64,000 nucleotides of DNA from positions 310,001 through 374,000 of the forward strand of contig NZ_BMVG01000005.1 of NCBI RefSeq assembly GCF_014650595.1, given 5' to 3'. Position 1 is the first letter of the stretch; each line of letters begins with the position of its first letter. The position numbers and the translations under genes were made by a program. This DNA is from Streptomyces alanosinicus. Lineage in GTDB: Bacteria; Actinomycetota; Actinomycetes; Streptomycetales; Streptomycetaceae. The notes beneath the pieces are model-generated. The model saw only the letters and a list, made by a program, of their open reading frames with translations. It made no database searches and was not told the origin of the DNA. This document shows, in pieces, positions 17,217-25,776 of this stretch.

Positions 17217-18939
17217 CTGAACCCTCCTTGCTCTTGGCGGCTTCGGTGAAGGACTGGAAGGGAAGGAACGGGGGGATCTCCCGTGGGTCACAGTCCACCG
17301 CGACGAACGCCGGGCCGCCGCCCGCGTTGCCGCGCAGCAGTGCCGTGCGCAGGTGCGCCGCGTCGGCTGCTCCCGTGGTCTGAAGGGACGGGAAGGCGGT
17401 GGCCACTCCGGCGGCGAGGTCGGTCGGGGCGAACAGGTCGTCGCTGCGGACGCCGCCCTGGAGGAACTCCTCCCGCAGCGCGCACATGGCGTGGGCGTTG
17501 TTGTTGAAGATCACGAACGTGACGGGTGCGTCGTACTCCACGGCGGTGTGCACCTCCATCCCGTGCATGAAGAAGGCCCCGTCGCCGGCGAGGACGTAGG
17601 TGCGTCGGCCGGTGGCGAGCGCGGCGCCGATGCCGGCGCCGAAGGTGTAGCCCATGCCGCCCATGCCGGCCGCCACCACGAAGCGGCCGTGGCGGGGAGC
17701 CGGCAGGAGATGGATCGCGGCGGCCCCTGTGTTGCCGGCGTCCACGAAGACGTGTGCGTCCTGGGGGAGTGCCGCCTCCACCGCGGCGACCGCCTCGGCA
17801 AGCGGGACGGTTCGCTCCCGCGCCGCAACGGGCGGACCCGGCATGGCCGTGGGAAGGGGGCCGGCATGCGGCGGGCAGGGACGTGGGGCGGACGGCAGCC
17901 GGCCGGTCACCGTGCGCAGTGCGTCCCGCAGGTTCCCACTCAGGGCGGTGGCTGCCACGAACGGCGGTTCCGGGCCGAGGCAGATGACGTCCGTCGTGCC
18001 CAGGGCCCGGTCGAGGCCGCCGCGTGCCAGGAGCTGCAGCCGGGTACCGACCAGCAGGCACAGGTCGGCCCGCCGCAGACAGTCCTCGACGTTGGCGTGA
18101 CCCATCACCCCCGCCACGCCCGCGAATCGGGGGTCACGGTTGTCGTAGACGTCCTTGGCGTCCGGGGTGACCGCCACCCAGGCCCCGAGGCGCCGGGCCA
18201 GTTCGGCCAGTTCCGCACGTGCGTCGTGGGCGGCGACATCCTCACCGGCGATGACCAGGACACGACCGGCTCCGCGCAGGGCGTCCGACACGGCGCCGAC
18301 GGCCGCGGCGTCGAGCCGCGGCGCGGATTCCGTCGAGGGGCCGCCCGGTGCCGGGGCCGCGTCGCGGGCGGGCACCTGGATCCGTGCCTGCTGCACGTCC
18401 TTGGGCAGCAACAGCACGGCCGGCCCGCGTGGAGCGGCCTGCGCCGCCGCGAGTGCCCGGGGCAGCACCTCCGTGAGCGAGTCCGCGTCATCGACCCGGG
18501 CGCAGAACCGGGAGACGGGTGCGAAGACCTCCCGCGCGTCGAACGAGCCCGCCTTCCCGCTGGAGTCCTGGAACGCCCCGTGCCCTTCCTGGCCGGTCGG
18601 CGGCTGCCCCACCAGGGCCAGCACGGGCACCCGGGAGGCGTACGCCTCCGCCAGACCCGGTACGAGATTCATCGCCCCACCGCCCGAGGTGGCGGCGACG
18701 ACGCCGAGGCGCCTGGTGGTCCGTGCGTATCCGTCGGCCATGGTGACGGCGGAGAACTCATGTTTGGCGACGATGCCGCGGACCGCGCCGCCGCGGTGGA
18801 CCGCGTCGTACAGGTCCTCGATGTTCGCGCCGCCGACCCCGAACAGGTGGGTGACGCCGGCCCTGGCGAGTTCCCCGGCCAGATGGTCGACCACGCGCAC
18901 CGCCGGTGTTTCGGCCGGCTGCGAGGGTGTGGCGGTCAC
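17188..18939 (-). CDS. Thiamine-diphosphate-dependent enzyme (acetolactate synthase-like)
   Basis: 583 residues with the three-domain plan of ThDP enzymes: Pyr domain (10-180) with the catalytic Glu in AKHEFSAVTMADGYAR, central domain (200-345), and PP domain (385-560) with the cofactor motif GDGAFFMHGMEVHT ending in FNNN. It resembles acetolactate synthase and benzoylformate-decarboxylase-type proteins, but no regulatory small subunit gene is present, which argues for a specialised carboligation or decarboxylation rather than branched-chain amino acid synthesis. The GTG at 18939 overlaps the stop of the AraC-type gene by 4 bases. It is followed by SRPBCC and KAS III-like genes in one operon. 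Confidence 0.85.
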   Translation of the reverse strand: MTATPSQPAETPAVRVVDHLAGELARAGVTHLFGVGGANIEDLYDAVHRGGAVRGIVAKHEFSAVTMADGYARTTRRLGVVAATSGGGAMNLVPGLAEAYASRVPVLALVGQPPTGQEGHGAFQDSSGKAGSFDAREVFAPVSRFCARVDDADSLTEVLPRALAAAQAAPRGPAVLLLPKDVQQARIQVPARDAAPAPGGPSTESAPRLDAAAVGAVSDALRGAGRVLVIAGEDVAAHDARAELAELARRLGAWVAVTPDAKDVYDNRDPRFAGVAGVMGHANVEDCLRRADLCLLVGTRLQLLARGGLDRALGTTDVICLGPEPPFVAATALSGNLRDALRTVTGRLPSAPRPCPPHAGPLPTAMPGPPVAARERTVPLAEAVAAVEAALPQDAHVFVDAGNTGAAAIHLLPAPRHGRFVVAAGMGGMGYTFGAGIGAALATGRRTYVLAGDGAFFMHGMEVHTAVEYDAPVTFVIFNNNAHAMCALREEFLQGGVRSDDLFAPTDLAAGVATAFPSLQTTGAADAAHLRTALLRGNAGGGPAFVAVDCDPREIPPFLPFQSFTEAAKSKEGSDEQAVVHVG

Positions 18940-19988
18940 GCGGGGCTCCTCTCCCTCTCATGGCGGTGGTCGATGCCACCGGATGGTGAGCTGACCTGGA
19001 AGCGGTGCCGGTATTCCTTGGGACTGAGTCCCAGGGTGCGTCCGAAGGAGCGGAAGAACGTCTCGGTGGCGGCGAATCCGCAGCGGCCGGCTATCTGCCT
19101 GATCGTCAGGTCCGTGGTTTCCAGCAGTTCGCGTGCGCGGGCGATACGGGTCCGTTCGACGTACTGGCCGGGAGTCGTGCCCACCTCGCGCCGGAAGACC
19201 CGGGCGAAGTTGCGCTGACTCATATGGGCCTGCCGTGCGATCTCGCCCACGGGCAGCGCCTTGTCCAGGTTGTCGAGAATCCACTCCTGCGCAGCCCGGA
19301 TCGGCGGATGGTCGGCCAACTGGGCGTCGAGGACGGCGCTGTACTGGGACTGTCCTCCGTGCCGCTTCAGGAACAGCACCAGAAACCGTGCCGTCTCCAG
19401 CGCGAGGGCGGATCCGTGATCGGCCTCCACCAGAGCCAGAGCCATGTCGATGCCCGTCGACACGCCCGCGGAGGTCACGAAGGGACCGTCCCAGACGAAG
19501 ATCGGCTCGGCGTCCACCGTCACATCCGGATAGCGGCACGCCATCGCCTCGCTGTACGCCCAGTGCGTGGTGGCGCGTCTGCCGTCGAGGAGCCCCGCCT
19601 CGGCCAGCAGAAAGGATCCGCCGCATACGGAGGCCACTCTGCGCGACCGGGCCGCCGCCCCGCCGATCCAGGACACGAGAGCCTGGTCCGCGAGCGCGGT
19701 GTCGAGACTCCATCCGCCCGGCACGAGGAGCGTGTCGATCGGGCCCTGCCCTGCCTCCAGCGGCGAGGCTCCCATCACCACACCCGAACTCATGCGCACC
19801 AGGGGTGCGTCGGCAGAGACGAAGTCGGTCCGGTAGCGGGTACCCGAGGGGCCCAGGAGCCGGTTCGCGGTATCGAACACTTCAATCGGTCCGGTGATGT
19901 CCAGGGCCATCGCGCCCGCGTACACCACCACAACAACACGTCGCTCCAACACGGTCACAGTCTGTATCGGATCTCGCACTGGCTGCAA
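18936..19988 (-). CDS. AraC-family regulator with DJ-1/PfpI-like N-terminal domain (GlxA type)
   Basis: Up to 350 residues. The N-terminal two thirds form a DJ-1/PfpI (GATase1-like) domain: YAGAMALDITGPIEVFDTAN, LLVPGG and the VASVCGGSFLLAEAGLLDG nucleophile-elbow region with Cys. The last 100 residues hold two HTH motifs of the AraC type (VGEIARQAHMSQRNFARVFRR-like, then IRQIAGRCGF and FFRSFGRTLGLSPKEYR). It heads the operon and its stop overlaps the ThDP gene start, so it probably controls this operon and itself. The TTG at 19988 is the longest start; GTG at 19979, 19958 or 19952 are equally possible since no strong ribosome site stands out. Confidence 0.85.
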   Translation of the reverse strand: MQPVRDPIQTVTVLERRVVVVVYAGAMALDITGPIEVFDTANRLLGPSGTRYRTDFVSADAPLVRMSSGVVMGASPLEAGQGPIDTLLVPGGWSLDTALADQALVSWIGGAAARSRRVASVCGGSFLLAEAGLLDGRRATTHWAYSEAMACRYPDVTVDAEPIFVWDGPFVTSAGVSTGIDMALALVEADHGSALALETARFLVLFLKRHGGQSQYSAVLDAQLADHPPIRAAQEWILDNLDKALPVGEIARQAHMSQRNFARVFRREVGTTPGQYVERTRIARARELLETTDLTIRQIAGRCGFAATETFFRSFGRTLGLSPKEYRHRFQVSSPSGGIDHRHERERSPA

Positions 19989-20236
19989 TGACAGATTACT
20001 GACGTATCCGGCCAGCGCGCGGCATCGGGCGGATGGGAAGGGCGCTGGTCAGGCACTTCGCGTGCCGAGCGGACAGCGACGGGTGAGGCAGCTCACAGGA
20101 CCGCTTGTTTCTCCAACTGGTGGTGTAAATAAGTCAGTTGTTGCCTCTGTCAGGTCGCAACAGGTGGTGATCGCGGTGACTCTTCAGTCGCTTGATGGAT
20201 CGCCGACCCCCCTCATGCACAGCGAAAGGCACATGT

Positions 20237-20911
20237 ATGGCGAACAACCGCAGGATGCGCCACGGCGGACGGATGCTGGCGCTCACGGCGGCTGCCCTGG
20301 GCATGGTCGCGGCGATAGCCGCTCCGGCCTCGGCCGACGACCAGCCCACCCGGGCACGGCTCATAGCCGACTGCGACTCGGGCGAAGGGAAGTGCACCTT
20401 CAACGACCCCAAGCTGGGTCAGGCGTTCCTCGGAGACTTCCACCGGGTCTCCGACTCGCTCTACAACTGCAGCACCTCGGCTGCCACCCAGTCGATGACC
20501 TGGTCCGACACGGTCGGCTCCACGGACTCGGCGGGCGTGTCCGTGACCGCCGGCGGCAAGATAGCGGGCATCATCGACCTGAGCGTGACGGCGACGTACA
20601 GCCACACCTGGTCGAGCAGCCACTCGGAGACCAGCTCCGTCAACATGACGGTGAAGCCCGGTGAAGTCGGCTGGATCTCCCGTGCGCAGGTGATGCAGAC
20701 CGTCTCCGGCACATGGCAGACCCATTACGACGACCCGAAGTGGGGTCACTACTTCTGGTTCGTCCCCGACGTCATCACGGGGCCCGCGCCGAACGGGACG
20801 GACGGCCGGAGCAACGCGGTGGTCGTCAAGTCCAGGAAGATGACCGCGAAGGAGAAGCGGTCCTGCTCCAGCCGCTCCGGTAAGGCCAGGGCGTTCGTCG
20901 TCCACGGCTGA
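20237..20911 (+). CDS. Secreted protein, possible aerolysin-like beta-pore former
   Basis: 224 residues with a Sec signal peptide (LALTAAALGMVAAIAAPASA, cut near residue 33). The mature centre is rich in Ser/Thr with alternating hydrophobic residues (ATYSHTWSSSHSETSSVNMTV) followed by KPGEVGWISRAQVMQTVSGTW. That pattern of an amphipathic hairpin ending in V-P/K-P-G is what aerolysin/ETX-MTX2 proteins show in their insertion loop and flanking strands. Two cysteines lie near the start of the mature chain, one in the middle and one near the end. ATG at 20237 is preceded by AAAGG at a good distance. Function as a toxin is an inference; a benign secreted beta-protein is the alternative. Confidence 0.65.
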   Translation: MANNRRMRHGGRMLALTAAALGMVAAIAAPASADDQPTRARLIADCDSGEGKCTFNDPKLGQAFLGDFHRVSDSLYNCSTSAATQSMTWSDTVGSTDSAGVSVTAGGKIAGIIDLSVTATYSHTWSSSHSETSSVNMTVKPGEVGWISRAQVMQTVSGTWQTHYDDPKWGHYFWFVPDVITGPAPNGTDGRSNAVVVKSRKMTAKEKRSCSSRSGKARAFVVHG

Positions 20912-20927
20912 TCCACCGGTCGCGCCT

Positions 20928-20966
20928 CCGGCTGCCTCGCGGTGCGTATCTCCGCGAGGCAGCCGG
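20928..20966 (+). terminator. Hairpin terminator after the secreted gene
   Basis: A perfect 15-base-pair stem (arms 20928-20942 and 20952-20966, CCGGCTGCCTCGCGG) with a 9-base loop begins 17 bases after the stop at 20911. As is common in streptomycetes there is no run of T after it. It probably ends the transcript of the secreted gene and may also work for the opposite strand. Confidence 0.8.
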
Positions 20967-21141
20967 GCCGATCCTGCGCGTCGTGCTCCTAGGGCGTGTT
21001 GCGAAAGTCCCGCCTGCCGCCCTCCGGGCGGACGACGGGAACAGCAGGTTTCATCGTCGCTCCTTGTCGTGACGGGGCTTGAGGGGTGCCCGGTGCCCTG
21101 GGGGACGGGCACGGCTTGTCCCCCAGGGCGGGTGGCGCTGG

Positions 21142-22509
21142 TCAGTGCCGGTTCCACTCGGGGGCGCTGTCCGGGATCCAGGAGCCGTGGAGTCCGGCGC
21201 TCACCCGGTGGGGCAGGTGGACGGTGGCGACCTGGCCGAGGCCCGAGGCGTCGAGGACCAGCAGGTGCGAGGCGTCCTGCTTGAGGTCGGAGACGACGGT
21301 GAGCAGGTAGCCGTCGTCCTCGCGGGTCGCTCCGGCGGCGGGGACGAACACCGCTTCGCTGGGCATGCGGGCGTCGCCGACCTGGTGGATGCGGCGGGCA
21401 CCGCTGGTGCGGTCGTACTTGACCAGGCCGTAGCCGCCGTAGCCCTTCTCGTCGGGGAAGGAGATGGCGTACTGGTAGCGGTTCTCGGCCCCCAGGTAGT
21501 CCTCGTTGAGCGTCGGGAACTCCACCGGCAGGTCGTCGATGATCTGCTCGTCGACGCTGCCGGCCGTCAGGTCGATCACCCAGCGGCGGGTGTACGAGCG
21601 GGCGACGGGCTCACTGCCGCGCCCGGGCGCGCCGGTCCACCAGTTCCAGGAGAGGTGGAAGCCCTCGCGGTCCACGGTGGGGCCCTCCAGGACGATGCGC
21701 CCCCGGCCGTCCTCGTAGGCGTTGGAGACGTGCAGCATGTTGCCCGGTTCGACGGAGAACCAGCGGATGTGCCGGGCGCCGTCCTTCCCCCCGGGGCATG
21801 ACACCGATGCGGGAGGGCTGCCGGTCGCTCCAGGCGTAGGGGATGCCGGAGTGGTCGGCCGGGTCGAAGGTGACATTGCCCTCGACGAAGACCACGTGGC
21901 CGCGTGTGATGGCGAAGTCGTGCTTGAGCGAGGCGGTCGCTCCCCGCACCTCGGCACTGTGGACGATCTCGCCCTTGGCGTCGGCGACGTAGTACACCAG
22001 GTACGGCGGGAACGGCGAGGATCCGAAGAAGTGGAGCTCCCCCGTCAGCGGGTCCTCCTTGGGGTGCGCGGTCATCGCGGTGCGCAGTTTGCCGTCGAAG
22101 TCGTAGGCGCCGACCGTTTCCAGGTCCTGGTCGAGTTCGAAGGGGTAGTTCGCCTCGCACAGTGCGAGCAGCCGTCCGGCGTGCTCGATGACGTGGGTGC
22201 CGGCGGTGCTGGCGGTCAGGTCCGGTCCGTGCTCGGTCATGTAGGGGGGCGCCGTCCAGGGCGGGGGTGTGCACCCAGCGGTTGCGGTACCACTCGGCGC
22301 GGCCCTCGCGCAGCCGGATGCCGTGGACCATGCCGCTGCCCTTGAACCAGTGGGTGGGGGTGACGCCGGGCTTGGGGTTGTGGCCGTTGCGGAGCAGCCG
22401 GCCGGTCAGCTCGGGGGGGCAGAGCGCCCTCGACGGTGAGTTCGGTGGAGGTGATCTCGTCGGCGACGGGGGTGTAGTGACCGGTCAGGTAGGGCTTGTC
22501 AGCAGCCAT
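21142..22509 (-). pseudogene. Carotenoid cleavage oxygenase, interrupted by three frameshifts
   Basis: Four frame segments together make a complete carotenoid oxygenase of about 455 residues. Order: MAADKPYLTGHYTPVADEI (from 22509), MVHGIRLREGRAEWYRNRW, MTEHGPDL to RIGVMPRG, then RHIRWFSVEPGN to the stop at 21142. The four iron-binding histidines of the family are all recognisable (MTAHPKEDP, LKHDFAITRG, MLHVSNAYEDG, AGLHGSW). The shifts lie at runs of G/C (G7 at 22413-22419, G6 at about 22244-22249, the C6G4 run at about 21789) and each is repaired by removing one base. That makes sequencing error likely and a working gene possible. Family members cleave carotenoids or stilbenes with O2. Confidence 0.85.
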
Positions 22510-22588
22510 GGCAGAAACCTCTTTCGATGAGTGGTGGGTGAGTGGTCGATGAGGTGATCGCTGATGAGATCAGCGATGTGACGGATCG

Positions 22589-24103
22589 TCAGGCGATGCC
22601 GGAGGTTCGTGGGGTGTGCGGGCCGGAGGCCGGGCAGGCGGGGGCGGTTGAGGTCCGCGCGCCGGTACGACGGGTGAGGAGCAGTGCGAGGAGAGCGGTG
22701 GCGGCGAGAATCGCGGACGAGACGGTGAACGCGACCCGGTAGCCCGTGGTGAGCGCCTCCGCATGCGACCGGTGGACCGCGGCATGCGCGGTGACCGACC
22801 CGGCGAGCGTCGCGAGAGCGGCGAGCCCGATCGCGCCACCCACCTGGCGGGTGGTGTTCACCAGCCCCCCGGCCAGGCCCGCGTCCTGTGGCGGGGCGCC
22901 GTCCACGGCGAGTGCGGTGAGCTGGACGAAGGCGATGCTCAGACCGATGCCGACCAGGATGCTCGGACCGAAGATGTCGGCGAAGTAGCTCCCCTCGGCG
23001 CTGATCCGCGACAGCCACAGCAGGCCCGCGGCCTCGGTGAGCAGGGCTGCCGTCACGGTCGCGGTGGTGCCGATACGCCGGGACAGGCGCGGGGCCAGGG
23101 CTGATCCGAGCATGTTGGCGACGGCGAGCGGGAGTTGGCCCGCTCCGGCCGCCAGGGGGCTGGATCCGAGGACCTGCTGCTGGTAGAGCGGCAGGAAGAA
23201 GAACAGGGCGATCCCCACGGATCCCAGCAGGGCCATGAGCAGGTTGCCCGCGGCCACCCGGCCCGTGGTGAACATCCGTGGTGGCATCAGTGCGTTCGGC
23301 CGGCGCAGCTCGATCACGGCGAAGGCCGCGAGCAGTACGGCGGCGGCGCCGAGGGCGCCGAGCACCGGGCCGTCCGTCCAGCCGGCGGCGCGTGCGGTGG
23401 TCAGCCCCCAGACCAGGGCGGTCACGGCCAGGGTGACGGTGACGGTGCCCAGCAGGTCGAATCGCCCGTCCCTGCGCCCGGCCGACGGCGGGACGAGGGC
23501 CACCACGGCGGCCAGGACGAGCGCGGTCCCGAGCGCGACGGAGTAGAAGATCCAGGCCCAGCCCCACGCCTGCGTGAGGACACCGCCCAGCAGGACGCCG
23601 CCCGCTCCGCCGGCCCCGGACACCGCGCCCCACACCCCCAGCGCCTTCCCGCGTCCGGGGCCGGGCGGGAACAGGTCCATGGCGAGGGCCAGCGCGGCCG
23701 GGGCGATGGCGGCGACACCGAGGCCCTGGACGGCGCGGGCCGCGATCAGCACGGCCGGGGAGGCGGCCGCTCCCGCGGCCAGCGAGGCCGCCGCGAACAG
23801 GGCGAGGCCGGCGGCCAGCACCCGGCGGCGGCCGAGCAGGTCGGCCGCCCGCCCGCCGGCGAGCAGAAGCGCGCCGAACGCCAGGCCGTAGGCGTTGACC
23901 ACCCAGGTGGTGCCCCCGTCCGAGAGGCCGACGCCGGCGCGGATCTGCGGCAGCGCGACGTTCACGATCGAGGTGGCGAGCATGACGGTGAACTGGGCCG
24001 CGGCGAGCACCGCGAGCACGGCCGGCCGTCCGGGGGCGGGCGGGGTCCGCCCGGGTTGGGTGCGGGGCGGGTTCATGCCCGGTTGTGTGCGAGGGAGGTT
24101 CAT
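22589..24103 (-). CDS. MFS drug-efflux transporter, DHA2/EmrB type
   Basis: About 504 residues and 14 predicted membrane helices. Signatures of the drug:H+ antiporter-2 family are visible: NVALPQIRAGVGLS after helix 1, GGRAADLLGRRRVL in the first cytoplasmic loop, ARAVQGLGVAAIAPAALAL (motif of helix 4/5) and GAVSGAGGAGGVLLGGVL (motif C of antiporters). It should export a hydrophobic compound using the proton gradient. ATG at 24103 is chosen; a GTG nine bases upstream is possible. It lies between the carotenoid oxygenase and the damaged regulator on the same strand. Confidence 0.9.
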   Translation of the reverse strand: MNLPRTQPGMNPPRTQPGRTPPAPGRPAVLAVLAAAQFTVMLATSIVNVALPQIRAGVGLSDGGTTWVVNAYGLAFGALLLAGGRAADLLGRRRVLAAGLALFAAASLAAGAAASPAVLIAARAVQGLGVAAIAPAALALAMDLFPPGPGRGKALGVWGAVSGAGGAGGVLLGGVLTQAWGWAWIFYSVALGTALVLAAVVALVPPSAGRRDGRFDLLGTVTVTLAVTALVWGLTTARAAGWTDGPVLGALGAAAVLLAAFAVIELRRPNALMPPRMFTTGRVAAGNLLMALLGSVGIALFFFLPLYQQQVLGSSPLAAGAGQLPLAVANMLGSALAPRLSRRIGTTATVTAALLTEAAGLLWLSRISAEGSYFADIFGPSILVGIGLSIAFVQLTALAVDGAPPQDAGLAGGLVNTTRQVGGAIGLAALATLAGSVTAHAAVHRSHAEALTTGYRVAFTVSSAILAATALLALLLTRRTGARTSTAPACPASGPHTPRTSGIA

Positions 24104-24219
24104 GGCGCACACACTCGTGCGGGGTGGTGTCCACTATCCAGGCCCATCAGGGGCGATGACTGTCCACTCCTGTCCGGACCTGTCCACCCCGTCCTGCCGA
24201 CGCCGGGAGCCTGTGCTCG

Positions 24220-25532
24220 CTATCGGTGGCCGTGCAACTCCTGTTGCCACAGGGACTCACAGAGCAGGTCCAGGCCCTGGCGCAGATGGCGCCGGTAGGT
24301 GCCGTACGGCAGGGCGAGGCGGCGGGCGGCGGCCTCCTGGGTGGGCGCGCCGGAGAAGTGCCCGGCCGTCAGGGCCTCGCGGGCGCGCACGCCGCGCGGG
24401 TCACCGGCGAGGTCGTCGACGGCCTGGCGCAGCAGGGCGCGCAGCTGCGGGACGGGGTCGGCGAGGTCGGCGGCCAGCCGGGTGCGGGTCAGGGCGCAGG
24501 CGGCGAAGGCGGCGAAGGCGGCCGGGACGCGCCAGTGTGTCAGGGCTTCGCGCACGGCCTGGTCGAACGCGGTGCGCGAGAAGCCCGACGGCCCGGACGG
24601 AGCAGGGTCTTCGACGGCCGATATGAAGCGGCCGAGCCAGGCCTCGACGGGCACGTGGCGCCAGTCGACGCCGAACAGGCCGTAGGTGTGCTCGCCGACC
24701 CGCGGTCGCGCACCGGTGTCGCCGAGGGTGCCCTCGACGCGCTCGGCCCAGGCCTCGGCGTCCCGCCAGACGGCGAAGCCGTAGGCCCGGCCGCGGGCGC
24801 GGGCGGCCTCCGCCTGGGCGCGGGAACTGCTCAGGTCGATGACGCGTGAGGGGACCTGGTACCGCTCGGGGTAGACCGAGAAGCGGCTGATGCCGATGTG
24901 TTCGCCGGGGCCGACCGGCGCGGTGGCGTCGGTGTGCTCCCACGCCGCGGCGACGACGGGATCGGTGGCCAGGTCCTCGGGGTCGGGAGGGGCCGGCAGG
25001 GCGAGCCGGGCCGTGAACGCCACGATGCGGCCCGTGCTGACGAGACGGTAGACGCTGAAGGCCTGCGGCTGGCGCTGTGCCCAGTAGCGGACCAGTTCCG
25101 CCGAGGCGGGCCCCTCGGTCTGCTCCGCCATCCGCAGTACGACGTCCATGTCGTCCGGGTGCAGCGGGCGGTCGTGCACCTCGTCCTCGCGGGACCAGGT
25201 GCGCAGCCGGGCCAGGCTCTTCCCCTCGCGGAAGAGGTAAGAGCTCGTCGGTGACGGTCCAGACCCGTTCCTCCGGTGCCTCGCGCAGGAGGCGCAGGTA
25301 TTCCTCCGCCAGTCGCTGACGCATCGTCACGAACGCGTGGGGAGCCCGCCAGCGCAGGTCGGCGGCGAGCGTCTCGCGTGCCGCGTCGTGCGGGTGCAGC
25401 CCCCGATGCGTAGAACGCGAACGGCGCCTGCGGATCGCCGGCCAAGGCCCCCTCGAAGCACGCGAGTTCCTCCTCCCGGCCGACGAAGGCCCGTATAGGC
25501 GCTCTGCTCAGTCGCTCACCCACGGACACCAT
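24220..25532 (-). pseudogene. Damaged transcriptional regulator (ATPase-type) with missing P-loop and two frameshifts
   Basis: The N-terminus from ATG 25532 reads MVSVGERLSRAPIRAFVGREEELACFEGAL, the start of a large ATP-binding regulator. In such proteins a P-loop ATPase of about 250 residues follows, but here the sequence passes straight to a GLHPHDAARETL segment (about 25400) normally found after that domain. The frame shifts there (a G5 run) and again near 25250 (an extra A in GGTAAGAGC); each is repaired by removing one base. The rest to 24220 (EHIGISRFSVYPERYQ, ending with an HTH-like QEAAARRLALPYGTYRRHLR) is continuous. The deletion is a real lesion; the shifts may be sequence errors. 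Confidence 0.75.
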
Positions 25533-25776
25533 GACCGCTCCCGTCACCACGTCCCGGCACTGGACAGGCACGCCCGGAGACATCCACCGGTCCTCGCGGA
25601 GACGGGCACCGGCACGAGGCGCATGTCGTGGTGGTCCGCCGCCCTGCTACGCCACCCCGCTCCGGCTCATCGGAACCACGCCACGCACTCGTTCGGACAG
25701 ACGGGTTTCAGCCTGTCGAGGTTCACACGGGTCCCATGAACCTCCGGCAGCCGGCACATGACGAAGGCGCACCGGG

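Noticed and set aside
17188..18939. Housekeeping acetolactate synthase for branched-chain amino acids
   Set aside because: No ilvN/ilvC neighbours; instead it is coupled to an AraC regulator, an SRPBCC protein and a KAS III-like enzyme.
20991..21060. Possible end of an insertion sequence (stretch with GGGCGTGTTGCGAAAGTCC)
   Set aside because: It reminds me of terminal sequences seen in some Streptomyces elements, but I find no matching second end, no transposase and no target duplication in the window.
25533..25776. Small gene between the damaged regulator and the P450
   Set aside because: Short frames here have no motif or ribosome site; I see nothing that can be supported.
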